Source: Branchiostoma floridae (lineage: Eukaryota > Chordata > Leptocardii > Amphioxiformes > Branchiostomatidae). Taken from it: DNA of 64,000 nucleotides. Positions 1 to 12,300 of this stretch are shown one piece after another. Numbering within the stretch: position 1 is the stretch's first letter; every line of letters starts with the position of its first letter. The stretch lies in assembly GCF_000003815.2 (NCBI RefSeq), contig NC_049997.1, forward strand, positions 8,391,204 to 8,455,203, in the 5' to 3' direction. Under the pieces are notes generated by a model. The model made no database searches and had not been told where the DNA came from. It worked only from the letters and a program-made list of their open reading frames with translations. A program made the translations under genes and the position numbers.

Positions 1-84
1 AAGTTTAGTTAGTTAGCTGTTGTGATGGGACAAGGCACAACTAAGGTTACCCCTGTTATGTCAAAATCGTGTTCCTTGATTGCT

Positions 85-680
85 GTATTCTACATATATA
101 TTTTTATTTGTGTCATACGTGATAACATTCGATACAGGTGTTCTGGACCGGATGGTACTTTTCTGTATCACACAGGCTTTTTATTTGTATTACACAGGCT
201 TCCATCAATTGACTAGAGCAGAGTTCTTTGCTTGGAAGTTTTCTCGAATTGATGTTAAAGAATAGAGTTGTCGGCACAGTGCAGGTTGAAACAACGTAGC
301 GAGTTCTATCCTTTTTATGAGTAGTTTGGCAATTAAATTGGGGGTTTTCCGATGCAGAATACACCATGTTTTATTTTGTTTATGACATACCTACCTGAAA
401 AAACACGAGTTTCGATGCAAAACTCGCCAGAAGTTATAAAAACTTTGGTGTCCTCGAACAAAAACAGTTACAGCAGCAATTCTAACGTCCGAATCAGATA
501 TTCGAATTTTAGACTGTGCCACTCTAGGTGTGGGAAGAGTGCGTAAGTGTTGGACTAAAGCCTGTGTGATAAAAGTTCGAAGCCCATGTGATGCAGCTTT
601 TTATCACCTGGTCCAGAACACCTGTATCAACCATTATCGCTGCCCAGGTATGACATAAAAGTAAAATACAACACAATGAA
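85..680. mobile_element. Foldback (inverted-repeat) element
   Basis: The segment at about 132-205 (starting GATACAGGTGTTCTGGACC) returns in reverse complement at about 548-630 with high similarity, and the similarity continues outwards through a GTCATAC motif near 113 and 650. A related AT-rich motif (GAATACAC..TGTT.TATT) recurs near 352 and 755, so the region may hold nested copies. No coding potential is seen. This looks like a non-autonomous foldback or MITE. Exact ends and target duplication are not resolved. Confidence 0.55.
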
Positions 681-909
681 TTCGGTATCACCCTCAGTCC
701 CAGCCTTCCCACGGGTCGGATCACTCGACCCACTGTCTGGCTGGTACCTAGGCTGATGCGGAATACACTGTGTTGTATTCTATATTATTTTTTTATCAAT
801 CTTCAGTACACATGGGTAGTCCCTTCAGACGCAAATTTAGGTAGGCTCGATTTTCAAACATACTATGAAATAGGTTAATACTCTGTGATACTTTTGTTTT
901 ATGATGTAG

Positions 910-1030
910 GAACTGGCTCATCACACAAAGGACTCCAAACTCCTGCCAAGAAGTTCAGGATTCAGACACAGAGGAAGGCAGCCTGTGCTGGTGTGGACAC
1001 TTTGCAACAGAGGACTAGAATATAGATGAG
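910..1030 (+). CDS. Possible last coding exon of a gene entering from the left
   Basis: A pyrimidine-rich tract and AG at about 908-909 could be an acceptor. The following reading frame reads TGSSHKGLQTPAKKF and ends at a TAG near 1028; a second frame also stays open to a TGA near 1029. The basic, low-complexity C-terminal look and the long unique AT-rich DNA after it (to an AATAAA at about 2235) would fit a final exon plus 3' UTR. No family is recognised and the rest of the gene is outside the window, so this remains weak. Confidence 0.25.
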
Positions 1031-2244
1031 AATTTGGAGAGGATGTTATAAGTTTACTTACCTGTATTTAAATATTCATATTGACAACAACTTTGTTCTT
1101 ATATCTGATCGCTGTTGGCCTAAGGGCTGCTAACTGACTAAGACCTTCATAGCTTCTGAAAACTTCCAGTATGAAGCAAGTTGTGTTTCAGTGTTGTGCG
1201 ATTGTATGAACCATGTGATTATGATTTGTGATACATTTTGCATAGTTGTCACAGTCAGTACCTACCTACACAGGTCCCATTTGATAATTCCAATTGTACC
1301 TGCATATACTGGTGGTATTTTGAACCCTCACTTGCATCTGCCCCTCACCCTTCTCTAAAGAAAAAGGATTTCTTAGCCAGATCACTATAGGCTTGTTTTT
1401 AATCTGTTATTAATATAGAAATGATAGATTATGAATTCCCCAATCTGTGAAGTTAAGATAATGATGAATTATTGCTTGGATAAACATGCAGCATTACATG
1501 ATGCTGATAGGATCATGTTGGCAAAGTGTAAAACAATACAGGCCTCACTGAATGTCATATGTGATTTATGCATTGCAGTTTTTATGTCATTTTACTGTTT
1601 CTTTCATTTGTCTTGAGTATCTGATTATATAGTGGAACATTTTGATTCATACATTTGTTAACAGTGACAGCATAGTTTAGATATTGCACAGAATATGTGA
1701 TACAACTGTTTTTATAAAAAAAAGTACATATATTGCAAATTCTTGCCTGATGGCTTATTGTAGTCTCCAGGCAGACATGTCAGCTGGATGAAAAAGATAG
1801 GGACAAATAAGGTACCATGGGATTTCAGTCTTTTGCAATCTATTCAATTATCTGCCTGCCAGTCAGTTCACTCCTTGGCCAACTAACTCCTACTCAAAAT
1901 TCCCCTATTACCATTTGACCAGGCCAGAGTCTGGTAGAAACAAATAGTGTATGGCAAAAGTATTCTTGTATATAATTTCAAAAGCATGTTTGTCAGTGCA
2001 CAATCACAGAGACTGATGATAGGTTTAGATAGTGTGTGATGATAAACTGATGCTACTTTGTTGAATGTCATTCATGATGTATAGCTTGTAAACAGGACAG
2101 TTGATTAATGTCCAATCATACTATGAACATTACTTTAAACTTGAATTATAAGAAAAGGTAACAATTGTATATGGTAAAGCCAGAGCATTTATCTATTTAC
2201 CCTTTAGAAAACCTGTCAATGTTGATATGTTTATCCAATAAATA
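1031..2244 (+). other. Non-coding, AT-rich, possible 3' UTR
   Basis: No coding exon or repeat structure is seen here. The sequence is AT-rich and non-repetitive, and AATAAA occurs at about 2235-2240. It may be the 3' UTR of the possible exon at 910-1030. Confidence 0.25.
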
Positions 2245-2279
2245 TTACTGAGTTTTGCCACAAACCATGTGCTGATTCA

Positions 2280-2670
2280 AAATCATGGGTAAATTTGGGT
2301 AATTCTTGGAAGTGATCGGTAAACTTCCAGCTAAATGTGAGTAAAGGGGATAAATATGGTATTGAATATTCTGGTAAAGGTATGTATAAATCCATGGTAA
2401 ATATGGGTAAATACAGCTATATGAGAAATACTCCGCCTGGTAAATGTCGGTAAATGCGCAAAATATATGAGAAATACCACGTACGGTAAATCTCGGTAAA
2501 CGCATATTTACACGAACCTGGTAAATGTGGGTAAATCAGGCAAACATTACCCGCTTTACCATGCGGGTAAATGCCTAATATATTTGCACCTTTACCGGCA
2601 AGTAAATGTCGATAAATCCCGGGTAAATCTAAACTTTACCCACATTTACCAATGTGGTAAATTCGACTTT
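2280..2670. repeat. GGTAAAT-type degenerate minisatellite
   Basis: The words GGTAAATNTGGGTAAAT and close variants recur many times, on the plus strand up to about 2630 and in reverse complement (TTTACCCACATTTACC) near 2633-2650. Spacing is irregular, so this is a degenerate tandem array with an inverted end. It lies just downstream of the intronless ORF at 2834-3991 (minus) and may belong to the same mobile element. Confidence 0.6.
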
Positions 2671-2833
2671 TCATGCAGTGCCGGTTGACCCGTATCCACC
2701 AACACGTATTGCTGCTCATTAAACAAGAAAGCTTTTAAAAAAAGCTGGCCGGGGCGCATTTGGAAGGACTACCTCAAAATTTCATGTTGTGTTCCAGTAA
2801 AATGTGCATCATTATTAAACTAGAAGTTTATAT

Positions 2834-3991
2834 CTAAAATCTATGGGAAGTTGGCTGGAAACCTTTGTTCGCTTTATATGATGCTCTTTGCTGTGCTGCT
2901 TTTTGCTCACAGGTCTCATTTGCTTTCTTTGCTTTGTATGATGTTCTTTGTTCTGCAAGACTCTCTGTCTTCTGTTGATAGGTTTGTTTTTCTTGTTTGT
3001 CCTTGCATATTGCGCTTTGGATTGCAAGACCTTGCACTTTTTTATCATTTAAATTTGATGCTGCATTTGGTGACATTACTAATTGATTCAAGAGGCCTTC
3101 ATTCCTGTTCTCTGGCATAGCACTTGGATGTTTGCTTGTGGTGCATGGCACAATGTTTTTCCCAGTACTTTGGTTACAATGTGGTGCAAATGGAAATGCT
3201 GTGTTTGGTTGTTGTAGGTTCTCTTTCGTAGATACAAACTCTGGTTTAACCAAGGTGTATGTGTGTTGTTGTTGAACTTGAAAGCAGTTTTCTGACTCAA
3301 TCATAGAAGAAACATTGCTAGTCAGATTGATAATGTGTATACCAGTAGGTTCAACTGATAAGAAAACATTTTCTGCTTGTACTGGGACAACCTCAAAATT
3401 GCATGTTGTGTTCCAGTTAAGTTGTTGCAAGAATGAAACTAGATTGCTGTTTGAACTGTGCATGCTTAAAGTAGAAGTGCCATGGCTATCTGGCAATGCT
3501 GTTATGGGACTTCTGGCATGTGAGTCATAAACAAAATACTTGTTATCAGCGTGCAACAATGCTACTGTTGAACCAGTTATTCCATGTGCTGTTATGAAAA
3601 GACAAGTGTTGGATTCAGCAAATGCTGCTTCTAGGGCTTTCTTTAAGGTGTAATAAGGATAGACTGCTTCTGTGGCAAATATGTCTCCAGTGTAAGACTC
3701 TTTTATTGATACACGTACAGTATTGTTGTAAAGTTGCAAATAGTCTGGAATATCATCAACGGAGAGGAACTCCACACCAGATCTTAGTGATGGTTTTATG
3801 TAGGTGTATAGTGCATCTCCTTGAAAAAGTACACCATCAAGGTCTGTACTTGTCCAGGTAATTGCTTGTCTGCAAGTACTGTGGTTAACAACTGCCATTA
3901 AAGCATTTGCAGTGCATTGTTTGCCTCTATTATCTCCACTGAAAATGATGTCACCTTGGTGGTATTTTCCCGATAAAATAGATTCACACAT
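2834..3991 (-). CDS. C76-like (herpesvirus tegument-type) deubiquitinase-fold ORF, probably transposon-borne
   Basis: Single 385-codon reading frame without introns, unlike the other genes here. Residues 23-30 read GKQCTANA, with Cys26 placed like the nucleophile of C76-type cysteine proteases; residues 152-161 read YFVYDSHARS, giving an Asp156-x-His158 pair typical of the same family. From about residue 300 the protein becomes Lys/Gln-rich with a repeated (E)QR(T/A)SYKAxK element. Proteins with this fold and basic repeat tails occur in large animal DNA transposons, including some Helitron-like elements (family knowledge, remembered rather than searched). No helicase or transposase is found next to it, so it is either a remnant or a domesticated single-domain gene. 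Minisatellites lie on both sides (2280-2670 and 4028-4345). The start Met is the first in frame; an upstream exon cannot be excluded. Confidence 0.6.
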   Translation of the reverse strand: MCESILSGKYHQGDIIFSGDNRGKQCTANALMAVVNHSTCRQAITWTSTDLDGVLFQGDALYTYIKPSLRSGVEFLSVDDIPDYLQLYNNTVRVSIKESYTGDIFATEAVYPYYTLKKALEAAFAESNTCLFITAHGITGSTVALLHADNKYFVYDSHARSPITALPDSHGTSTLSMHSSNSNLVSFLQQLNWNTTCNFEVVPVQAENVFLSVEPTGIHIINLTSNVSSMIESENCFQVQQQHTYTLVKPEFVSTKENLQQPNTAFPFAPHCNQSTGKNIVPCTTSKHPSAMPENRNEGLLNQLVMSPNAASNLNDKKVQGLAIQSAICKDKQEKQTYQQKTESLAEQRTSYKAKKANETCEQKAAQQRASYKANKGFQPTSHRF

Positions 3992-4027
3992 TGTTCACAA
4001 TATATGTGTTCTTTGCTTGACTTTATT

Positions 4028-4345
4028 TGCACAATGCACAGTGCTCAGTGGCACGATTGAGTCTGGTGTGTGCAAAATGCACAGTGCTCAATGGCACGAT
4101 TGGTCTGGTGTGTGCAAAATGCACAGTGCTCAATGGCACGATTGGTCTGGTGTGTGCAAAATGCACAGTGCTCAATGGCACGATAGGTCTGGTGTGTGCA
4201 AAATGCACAGTGCTCAATGGCACGATAGGTCTGGTGTGTGCAAAATGCACAGTGCTCAGTGGCACAATTGGTCTGGTGTGTGCAAAATGCAGTGCTCAGT
4301 GGCACGATTGAGTCTGGTATGTGCAAAATGCACAGTGATCAATGA
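4028..4345. repeat. 42-bp minisatellite, about 7 copies
   Basis: A 42-bp unit containing TGCACAGTGCTCAATGGCAC is repeated about seven times in tandem; one unit is slightly shortened. Because 42 is a multiple of three, several frames stay open on both strands, which produces spurious repeat ORFs (for example ...CKMHSAQWHDWSGV...). I do not regard these as genes. It sits directly upstream (on the minus strand) of the protease-fold ORF. Confidence 0.9.
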
Positions 4346-4379
4346 TCTGTTAATAGGTCTCAAGGTCTAATTTGGTTGG

Positions 4380-5230
4380 ATCAAGGACTCTCTTTCAAAC
4401 CTCTTTGGTTGGATGCAAAATGTAATGCGTAGATTTCAGCAGAAGAAGTATAAATGTGTACTGTGTAAAATCTTATTGAGTACAGACTTTTGCTAGCTGT
4501 AAGTTTCTGTATATTACTGTGTCACTTGTATATATAGCAGAGAACAGTCTAAGGCGTCACTGAAACAGAAAGAAAATATTGTCTTGATCACATAACATCT
4601 TACTAGTACCAACAAAAAGCAAAAATCTACAAAAGTTCAGGTGTGACATCTTGCCAACTGCTTTGCTGATTGTTTAACAGTTAGCTACAATCCGTTGTTT
4701 TCTACTATTCTTTGGAAATGTATGTTTTAATGTATTAGAATCCGATCCATCTTTTCAACTTGTACGATATTTTTACAATCAAAAATGCCCTGCATAATGC
4801 CTCGCATCGGCTCAAGCACAGTGCACCATTAAACTATCTAAATTCTCGTCAATCCCCACACACTGGTTTTACTAAAAAAACTATATACCGTTCCTTGGAA
4901 ATATGTTTCAATGTGTCCGAATTCATGATCACTATCTTTTCAAATTGTACGTTACTCTTACGATCGAAAATGTCCTGCAGGACCTCCTGCAGCTGCATAT
5001 ATAGACGCACGCCCCCCTCCCACCCGCACGTAAACTGTTCCAATCGTTGCACAATAAACTTGACTGTATACCCTCCACAAAATCTTTCGTCAAATGTCGT
5101 GCTCATTTTACTCACATGACACTACGCCTTAGAATGTAATGTTATATTTTAATACATCCGAATTCCAGAAAGATAACTTTACAAACTGTACCAATTTCTG
5201 TACGATAAAAATCTCACCTCCTCCGCACCG
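4380..5230. other. Intergenic, nothing recognised
   Basis: Short random ORFs only. No domain, RNA gene or clear repeat was recognised here. Confidence 0.4.
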
Positions 5231-5237
5231 TCAACGC

Positions 5238-5462
5238 CCGTGAGGGTATTTACCGGAATAACCCGAAATGACCCGGAATAACCCGGAATAACCGTAATAT
5301 TTCTTGTTCCCATGGCCATATATACATTATTTTATGCCAAAATATTGCATTCTGCGATCTTAACTTATCAAAGCACACTGTATTTCGGTAGCTTTCATCC
5401 TTTATTAAGGTTATTCCGGGTTATTCCGGGTTATTCCGGGTTATTCCGCTAAATACCCGGAC
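5238..5462. mobile_element. Palindromic MITE with 10-bp direct repeats at its ends
   Basis: CCGTCAACGC occurs at 5228-5237 and again at 5463-5472, flanking an inverted repeat. The left arm runs GGGTATTTACCGGAATAACC and the right arm is its reverse complement (GGTTATTCCG..TAAATACCC), each containing several CCGGAATAA units. The short AT-rich centre has no coding potential. A 9-11 bp target duplication is typical of Mutator-like elements; the assignment rests on that length only. Confidence 0.6.
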
Positions 5463-5634
5463 CCGTCAACGCTATCGCAAAATGAACCGTGCGATTTAAC
5501 GACAACTCCTCAAATGTTACATGACCAGTGTTTTACTGCAAATCAAGAAACATTTTCCTTTCCTAGACTTTGCTAATGAGCGCTGCAATGTTTTCTGTAC
5601 GAGTAGAGGTCATGGATAAACAGTATTCTTACAA

Positions 5635-5750
5635 CGTTTATTTGAAGGGCTAAGAAGGGCTGAGAATTGTCGTAAAAACGCACGGTACATTGCGTTTATT
5701 TGAAGGGCTGAGAAGGGCTGAGAATTGTCGTAAAAACGCACGGTACATTT
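5635..5750. repeat. 58-bp tandem duplication
   Basis: Two nearly identical 58-bp copies (5635-5692 and 5693-5750), each containing TTTGAAGGGCT and GTAAAAACGCACGGTACAT. Confidence 0.85.
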
Positions 5751-8399
5751 TGCGACCATAGCAGACCCATCCAAGGACGAACCATTAAACCGGGGACAAA
5801 GCCGGGCGCCTTCGGCGCCCCGGCAAAAAAAAATGCATGGCTACACGACACTTGCTTTGTCCAGAATGACCAATCACTTATCTTATTTTGCTTACCAGGT
5901 GTCACATACCAATCACTCCCCCATTAATTACCGCCCCCTTTGATAAGTCTACTAGTATGTCTGACCTACTTAAAATCGCAGATAACACTTTCCTCTCAAG
6001 CCAAAGGATCTACGCTTACGAATGTTTTTTGTTTGTTTCGTCAGTTGTCTGAATGAGATACAAAGTTAGCCTTCCTAGTGGTCTGATAAAATTAACATTA
6101 AGACAATTAGGTCAAGACAGTTGAGTCAAGTTTCGTGACATTGATTGGCTAAACGCTCAACATCCGGGACATCCGCGTCCCATTGTGTACAATGCCTGAA
6201 GACAACAACGGCACAGACAACAGGAGAACTGGCATTTAAGCTGCAGGCAACCTTCTTTCTTTCAAACCGACGACAGCTCTGCCAGAGAAGGTAAGACTTT
6301 TTGTGTTCTTGAAGCCAAGAGGGTCTTCTTATTAATAACCACCTTGTTGAAACTTGTCCTGACTCTAAGAAAATTTCAAAACCATTGTTTGGGTTATAAA
6401 ACGTAACTGGAGTAAACGTAAAATATAGGGTTTGGACAGAGTCAAGGAAAGGCCACAGAACTTGTTGAACTGCTCCCTCATGCGTGGCTTCTCGTGCCAG
6501 TGCAATAATGCACACGGTGCAGGGACTAACTCTAACCAAGATATTCCTTACTCCAACTTTCTAGTGGCTTTAAAGTGATCACCAGACTAGATATACGAGG
6601 TGTGATCGTGAAAATCTCGGTCTCACCTCGAAATGTGGGGCTTAGCTCAAATTCGGGGGAATTAGAATATAGTAGGGGGCCTTTTGTCAATATCCACCTA
6701 ATTTCAGATCATTATGCCCATTAGTTTGCAGTCGACGTCCTTTGGATGATCAAAAGTGAGGGGGAAATCGTAAGTAAGGGGGATATCGTAAGTGAGGGGG
6801 AAACAAGGAAGGAAGAATCAAGGAGAAGACGGGCGTTTTAACAATGGTTCAAGCTATCCGGTGTCTTTTCGACTTTTTTTACCCCTTTCTCTGATATATA
6901 AACATGTTTTTGTGTCGGTTGTTATTCTTATTCCCTAAATCCGCACAACACGTAATGCTGGTCACAGAAAAACAACACGTAGCTTCATGATACTTTCTCT
7001 GTCAAAATGATCAAACACTCACTGTTCTTACATTTACATTCCGATGCGGGCCAAATGTTGCATTCAGTCGAAAGCTTTGATTTGTTTCTAGTTTTGCGGT
7101 CGGTTATAAGGTAACGATTAGAGCGTTTTTCTCAGAGCCAATTGGTCCCGTGTTCGATGGTCACCACGCAGAGATGCAGTGTTTGTTACTCTTCGTTTGA
7201 AAAACCCTCTTGGTTTGATTCTTTGAATGTCTGTTTGGACAGCATTTTTGTGTTTGCATTCCCTGGAGGCGTAACGCCCCCCTCCCCAACCCAATGAGCT
7301 TATCTGCCAAAAGTATGCCAAAACAAACTCAAGGATTGGTTCACAAGTGTGCCGACGACTGCTCATTTACCTCTAATTTCGTAGTCCTATTTACACAAAT
7401 GTACTGCTTCTTTATAGTGATCTTTACAACAGGTGCCTCTTTAGTGTTCAGTTTAATGTTTTTAGGGTAATTATCCCGGCACAAAACTATCGCTGAGGCT
7501 AAGAACTGGTCCAACCACTCTGTCATTCTTCTTATTGTTTTGCACGGTATCATCTCAAGACATGATTCCTTCTTACAACGTACAGACAAAGTTGAGCTAT
7601 TGTCATTCAAATATTTGATTTTGTCTTAGCGATCCCATCTTACTTGTTTGCGAGTTTTGTATCAGGACAAGTCGGCATTTGAAATAACTCGGCCCCTAGC
7701 CAATCGGGACAACTCGGTCCCAACCTTCAGACCTGACATAGATCAGCAAATAGAACAAAATTGCACATATTTTTGTGAGAGATAGAACGTGTCTGACTGT
7801 CAAACGTTTTGTGCCACTGTGATAACAACTACTGAATTTTCCCTATTTTGATTTGCAACTAGATAAAGGTGCAAAATGTTCAGAAAGCTTTGTTTTCTTT
7901 ACGAGAAAGCCAATCTTTCATCTGCCATTAACGTATTTCCTAAATTCGATGTTTTTTTTACAAGAAAGTGCTATTCACATTACGATATTAACTCTGTTGC
8001 GCAGTTTTACAACTGCGTTTAGGGCTACTTTTACAATTGTGTATGAATTAGTGCGAGTTAAGTTGAGCTGTCTCTCTGGTGAAATGCAGGGTGTCCGTGG
8101 CCATAGGAGAAGTGGGGGTGACTTGGTGGTCATTGAAAAAAGGACGTCAGTTCTCTTTTAAATAATCATAATAATAGATGATGATAATTTAACAGATATT
8201 GCAGGTAGCAGGTAAAAAAATAGGTTTTGCACTTTTCATTTCTTAAGAAAAGTGGGAGGTAGTTCTGGAACCAGTTCGTGTATATATTTTGGTGCTAAGC
8301 CACTGGGTAATTTGGAGAAGTGAACATTGTTTTCATTGTCAACCAACCTCCCCTAAGATGCTGTTGTGGTTCGTCCCTCACCCGTACAGGCCCGGATCT
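5751..8399. other. Intergenic, no supported gene
   Basis: A GC-rich hairpin lies at 5801-5825 (GGCGCC TTC GGCGCC core). The longest open frame (6126-6539, minus, 137 codons) has no recognisable motif or splice support. Nothing else was identified. Confidence 0.4.
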
Positions 8400-8960
8400 C
8401 TGACACCTGGACTGATTCGAGGAAGTCTTTAGTCTTTATTGAGAATACCGCACCAGACGTCATTGGCATACTCGATCAAGGATCGCGTCATGGCTTTGTA
8501 CAGAGTTATCCGTCGGACGAAAGACATTCTTTTCAGTAGGTTTACGCGTTTCATTGCTTTCGTCACCAGGGTTGACACATGAAGTGACCGCGATAGATTT
8601 CGAATGAGATGCAGACCAATGTGCCGATAGAAGACAACTTCTATGAGCTGAACATCTTTAAAGTAAAATGAGGCGTATAGAACTATGGTTTTCTTAGAGG
8701 GGAATATCATCAACTCTTACAGGGCCATTGATGATCTCTAGCAGTGCGGCGTCATCCGCAAAAATACACGAGTCTGTTGATACATTATCGACAATGTCAT
8801 TGATAAAGACAAGAAAGAGTAGGGGCTTAGAATGGACCACTGAGGAACACCAGCATTGATTCACAGCCATTCAGAACACACTCCATTTGTACCGACTCTC
8901 TGCTTTCGGTCATTTAAGTACGACTCGATCCAGCCCAACACATAAAGCAACATGTTAGTG
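8400..8960 (-). pseudogene. LINE reverse transcriptase fragment, frameshifted
   Basis: Reading the minus strand, the segment at about 8720-8835 encodes LFLVFINDIVDNVS followed by SCIFADDAALL, whose FADD is the (Y/F)xDD active-site box of non-LTR reverse transcriptases. Downstream at 8429-8713 another frame reads LSRSLHVSTLVTKAMKRVN and LYKAMTRSLIEYANDVW, the conserved segment that follows the catalytic core in CR1/Jockey/L2-type elements. The two parts lie in different frames, so the copy is broken. Flanking 5' and 3' parts were not recognised. Confidence 0.75.
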
Positions 8961-9084
8961 CTCAGGTCTGATTATTCTACAATACCTAAACCTAAAAAAT
9001 CGACAGAAGCGTCTCTGTAATACAACATAGATTGTTATATTTTCATGTTGCATTTTATGTTGCATGCATGCATTTGAATATGTT

Positions 9085-9285
9085 CATTATAGACTCGAAA
9101 ATATTTCCACCAGGTTGGTAGATCATAGGACATAAGAATATACACAACCAGTTTTTCTCACCTGCTGACGTTTCGATGTCTGTAAGAAGCTGTGAGGAAG
9201 ATGTCTGACAGACATCGAAACGTCAGCAGGTGAGAAAAACTGGTTGTGTAAAAGAAAATTCTCATGTCCTTCATTATAGATTGTT
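9085..9285. mobile_element. Foldback MITE (GTTTCGATGTCTG family), copy 1
   Basis: CACCTGCTGACGTTTCGATG at about 9160-9179 returns as its reverse complement near 9208-9230, and the outer parts (CGAAAATATTTCCACCAGGTTGGTAGA; TACACAACCAG / CTGGTTGTGTA) match two other copies at about 26480-26728 and 41418-43897. It has no coding capacity. It ends about 70 bp upstream of the first recognised exon sequence of the phospholipase gene. Confidence 0.8.
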
Positions 9286-9378
9286 GTGATGAATTCTTTA
9301 CTAAGGGCATGTTAGTCTCTCTGAAATAAACAATCGTTTTCTCTCCCGCTCTCAGGAAGGCGACCAGCATCTATAACC

Positions 9379-12300
9379 ATGGGACAAGAAGAATCTAAGC
9401 CAGCAGGACCCAAACTCCCGGAGACCATCGGAGGGAAGTTCTCAGGCCACGCGTTTCCGTTCGAGAACTTGGTGTTGGAAGGAGGTGGCGCTAAAGGAAT
9501 CGCTTACATAGGAACTTGTAAGGTGAATATCTCAAGTACCCCTAAATTATTGATATTTTACAAATAGAGATGCCTGTTTTTGCAGTGTAAATACAGTCAT
9601 TCGATAGTATTACCTGAAATACTGAAGGCTAGATACTATTTGGTAAACAGTTGGATAATTAACAAAACATCTGGAGCTATGCTATCACTATCACTATTGT
9701 TTACATGCCTCTTAATTAAGCCTTCCTCTTCTTAATGAAAACACATGTTTACGAACTCACATAGTTTTTGATGTACGTTTGTACACTGTTGTCTATTGCT
9801 GTCAATATACGTGTAAACTGTCCCTCTTTGGTTAACTGTTTACATTGCAAGCACTGCTTAAAGATATGCGCACATCACTGTATACAGAACACTTTATACC
9901 AAAGATGGACTTCGATTTGTATACAGTTTGAATTGAAAGAGGAATAATGGGAAGATACGTTGAAAAACAAACAGCACCCGTACGTAACTCTTATTCTGAC
10001 CCCACCCCAGGTCCTAGAGGATGCCGGGATAATGCCCCAGATCAAACGGTTCGCCGGGACCAGCGCAGGCGCAATCACTGCCGCCCTCCTCGCCATCGGG
10101 ATGACGTCACAGGAGCTGCTGGACGAGCTGAGCGCGCAGAACCTGCTGGAAGTCGTGCTAGGTATGTATACTTTGACTAATTAATCACAGGTTCAACACT
10201 CAGGTGGTTTTTCTATTACACAACAGGACTTGAAGGAGATGCTGTTACCATTACTACTAATGCACAACATGGACAGAACTTGGACAAAAGTTAATGTTGT
10301 CAGGTTTGCTGTGGTGAAGAGGCTGTGGGTGTATATATGTTTTTGATATGTAACATTAACAGTTTAACTGGAGAAGTTGTGTGTGCAATTCATAGATCTT
10401 CGTTGATAGGGGTTTTGGAGACCAAGGTCAAATTAGACAATGGGCCTCATAGTGGCTTGCTATGGTACTGCTGAGGAAAGTCCAGACTTGGAATTTCTTT
10501 CCGTGATGTGTATATACTCTGATGTATACATAGGTATACTATATCATACTTTTCTGCACATGCAATTGGAACTGAGACTTTAAGTAAATATCGACAGTAG
10601 AAGGTTGCATTATTTTTTAAATGAACGAAAATCGAAAATTGCTACCTACTAGTAGATGCCTTTTACTGGAGAGGGGTCGATATAATATTGGAGGCGTTCT
10701 AAACCGAAAGTCATTGACATGATTTCCGGTTTTCCCAGATACCCGTTGGACCAAGTCGAGCTGGATTCCCGGCATGGGGACCGTCGGGCGCCTCTGGGAC
10801 GTTCTCAACGAGCGGGGCGCATGTCCGGGGGAGAAGTTCCTGGAATGGTTCGGAGACATCTTGGAGAGGAACTTAAAGAAACGAGGTCTGCCCTTGGGCA
10901 AGGACGTCACGTTTGATCAGGTATTCACGAAATGACGCTTCATGTTGGAATAAAAGTATTTCATGGATTCATTAACGTTTCCTGGGGGTATTGCTGTTGC
11001 AAGCAATTCTCAGATGATATTATGTTTGCACTTTTATGATTTTATCATTATAGATGTATTTCATTTGTCATGGTGTTTTATGAAGTCTTGTATGATAACA
11101 GCCCACATGAGATAACTATCAAGCTATGGATCTTTATAGCTCAAACTCAAATTCAAATCCATAATAAACTTAAAATTCTGTCCCTAGATCTACCATGTTC
11201 TCGGTAAGGAGCTGTGTATTGTGGCCTACAACATGAACTACAACCGAGAATCCTACTTCCACGTCAAGACCACGCCCATCATGAGGGTCCGGGAGGCAGT
11301 GCGCATGTCCATGTCAATTCCAGGTAAGATCTCCAGCCCTTTGAACATATACTATTACTTACAGCATTAGTGTAGAAGCTTCATAAGGAGCATTCAGAAG
11401 GCATCTGCCATCTTTATTCAGTTCTGAAGGGTTTTCACGTGACCTGGGAGTCAAAGGTCACGTGACGCGAGGGTGTTGCAAACGGCGGGGGTCGGTATCG
11501 ACCTTCTTTGGGGTCTAAGGATGAGGAGCAGGATCTTCAGCCATGGTTGAATGATATTAATCGGTCGTTTCCTTAAACTTCATTATAGTAATACAGTACC
11601 GTAGCCTGTGATTGCACATGTCAATCTCTCGCTGGCAGCAGGAGGGGTTAATTAGTGACCCCCTCCCTGTAGGGACGACCGCTAGGAGCGCAATTTTGGT
11701 CAGACTAACGGTAGCCTGTGTTTACACAAGCTCTCGCTGGCTGGGCTTAATGACCCCCTCCTGGGGCGGCGGCAATCGTAGGGCCGGCCGCTAGGGTCGC
11801 GATTTTAGTCAGGCTAAGACTAACGGTGCTCTAAAAACAATTAAGGGTCAATTAACGTCTCAACGTTTCACTGTTGATAACTGGTATATACATGATAGTA
11901 AATGGGTCATTTTTCAATTCCGTTCTTTAGTGGTGTTCCAGCCATACGAACTAGAGAATCTCTTCACTTACATCGATGGTGGACTGGCGGCCAACTTTCC
12001 ACTTTACGCCTTTGACGGTAAATATGACAATCTCTTCTATATTATATCTTCTTGATCTTAAAAGTATACGCATATGAGAAATCCCTACCTTTTTCTTAAG
12101 TCAGAACATTACTTTTGAATAACAGTTTCTCAACAGTTTCTTAGAAAGAGATTTACATTGCGTCACTTTCGAAAGTTTCCATATTACAAATGTTTGGTGT
12201 ATTCAATTTAATGTCATGATGACTCATAGCCAGGTGATTTCATTTCATTCAGTAGGATACACTAATATCATATAAGCAAATAGTTATTTTTTGTAATTTC

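Noticed and set aside
3912-4370. Repeat-protein ORFs on both strands
   Set aside because: They arise from a 42-bp minisatellite whose length is divisible by three. Parallel ORFs exist in other frames, so there is no coding signal.
6126-6539. 137-codon minus-strand ORF
   Set aside because: No recognisable domain, no splice sites tying it to other exons, and unremarkable composition.
9947-10180. Plus-strand ORF overlapping phospholipase exon 2
   Set aside because: A different frame of the same exon. The frame with GTSAG and correct splice phase is the real one.
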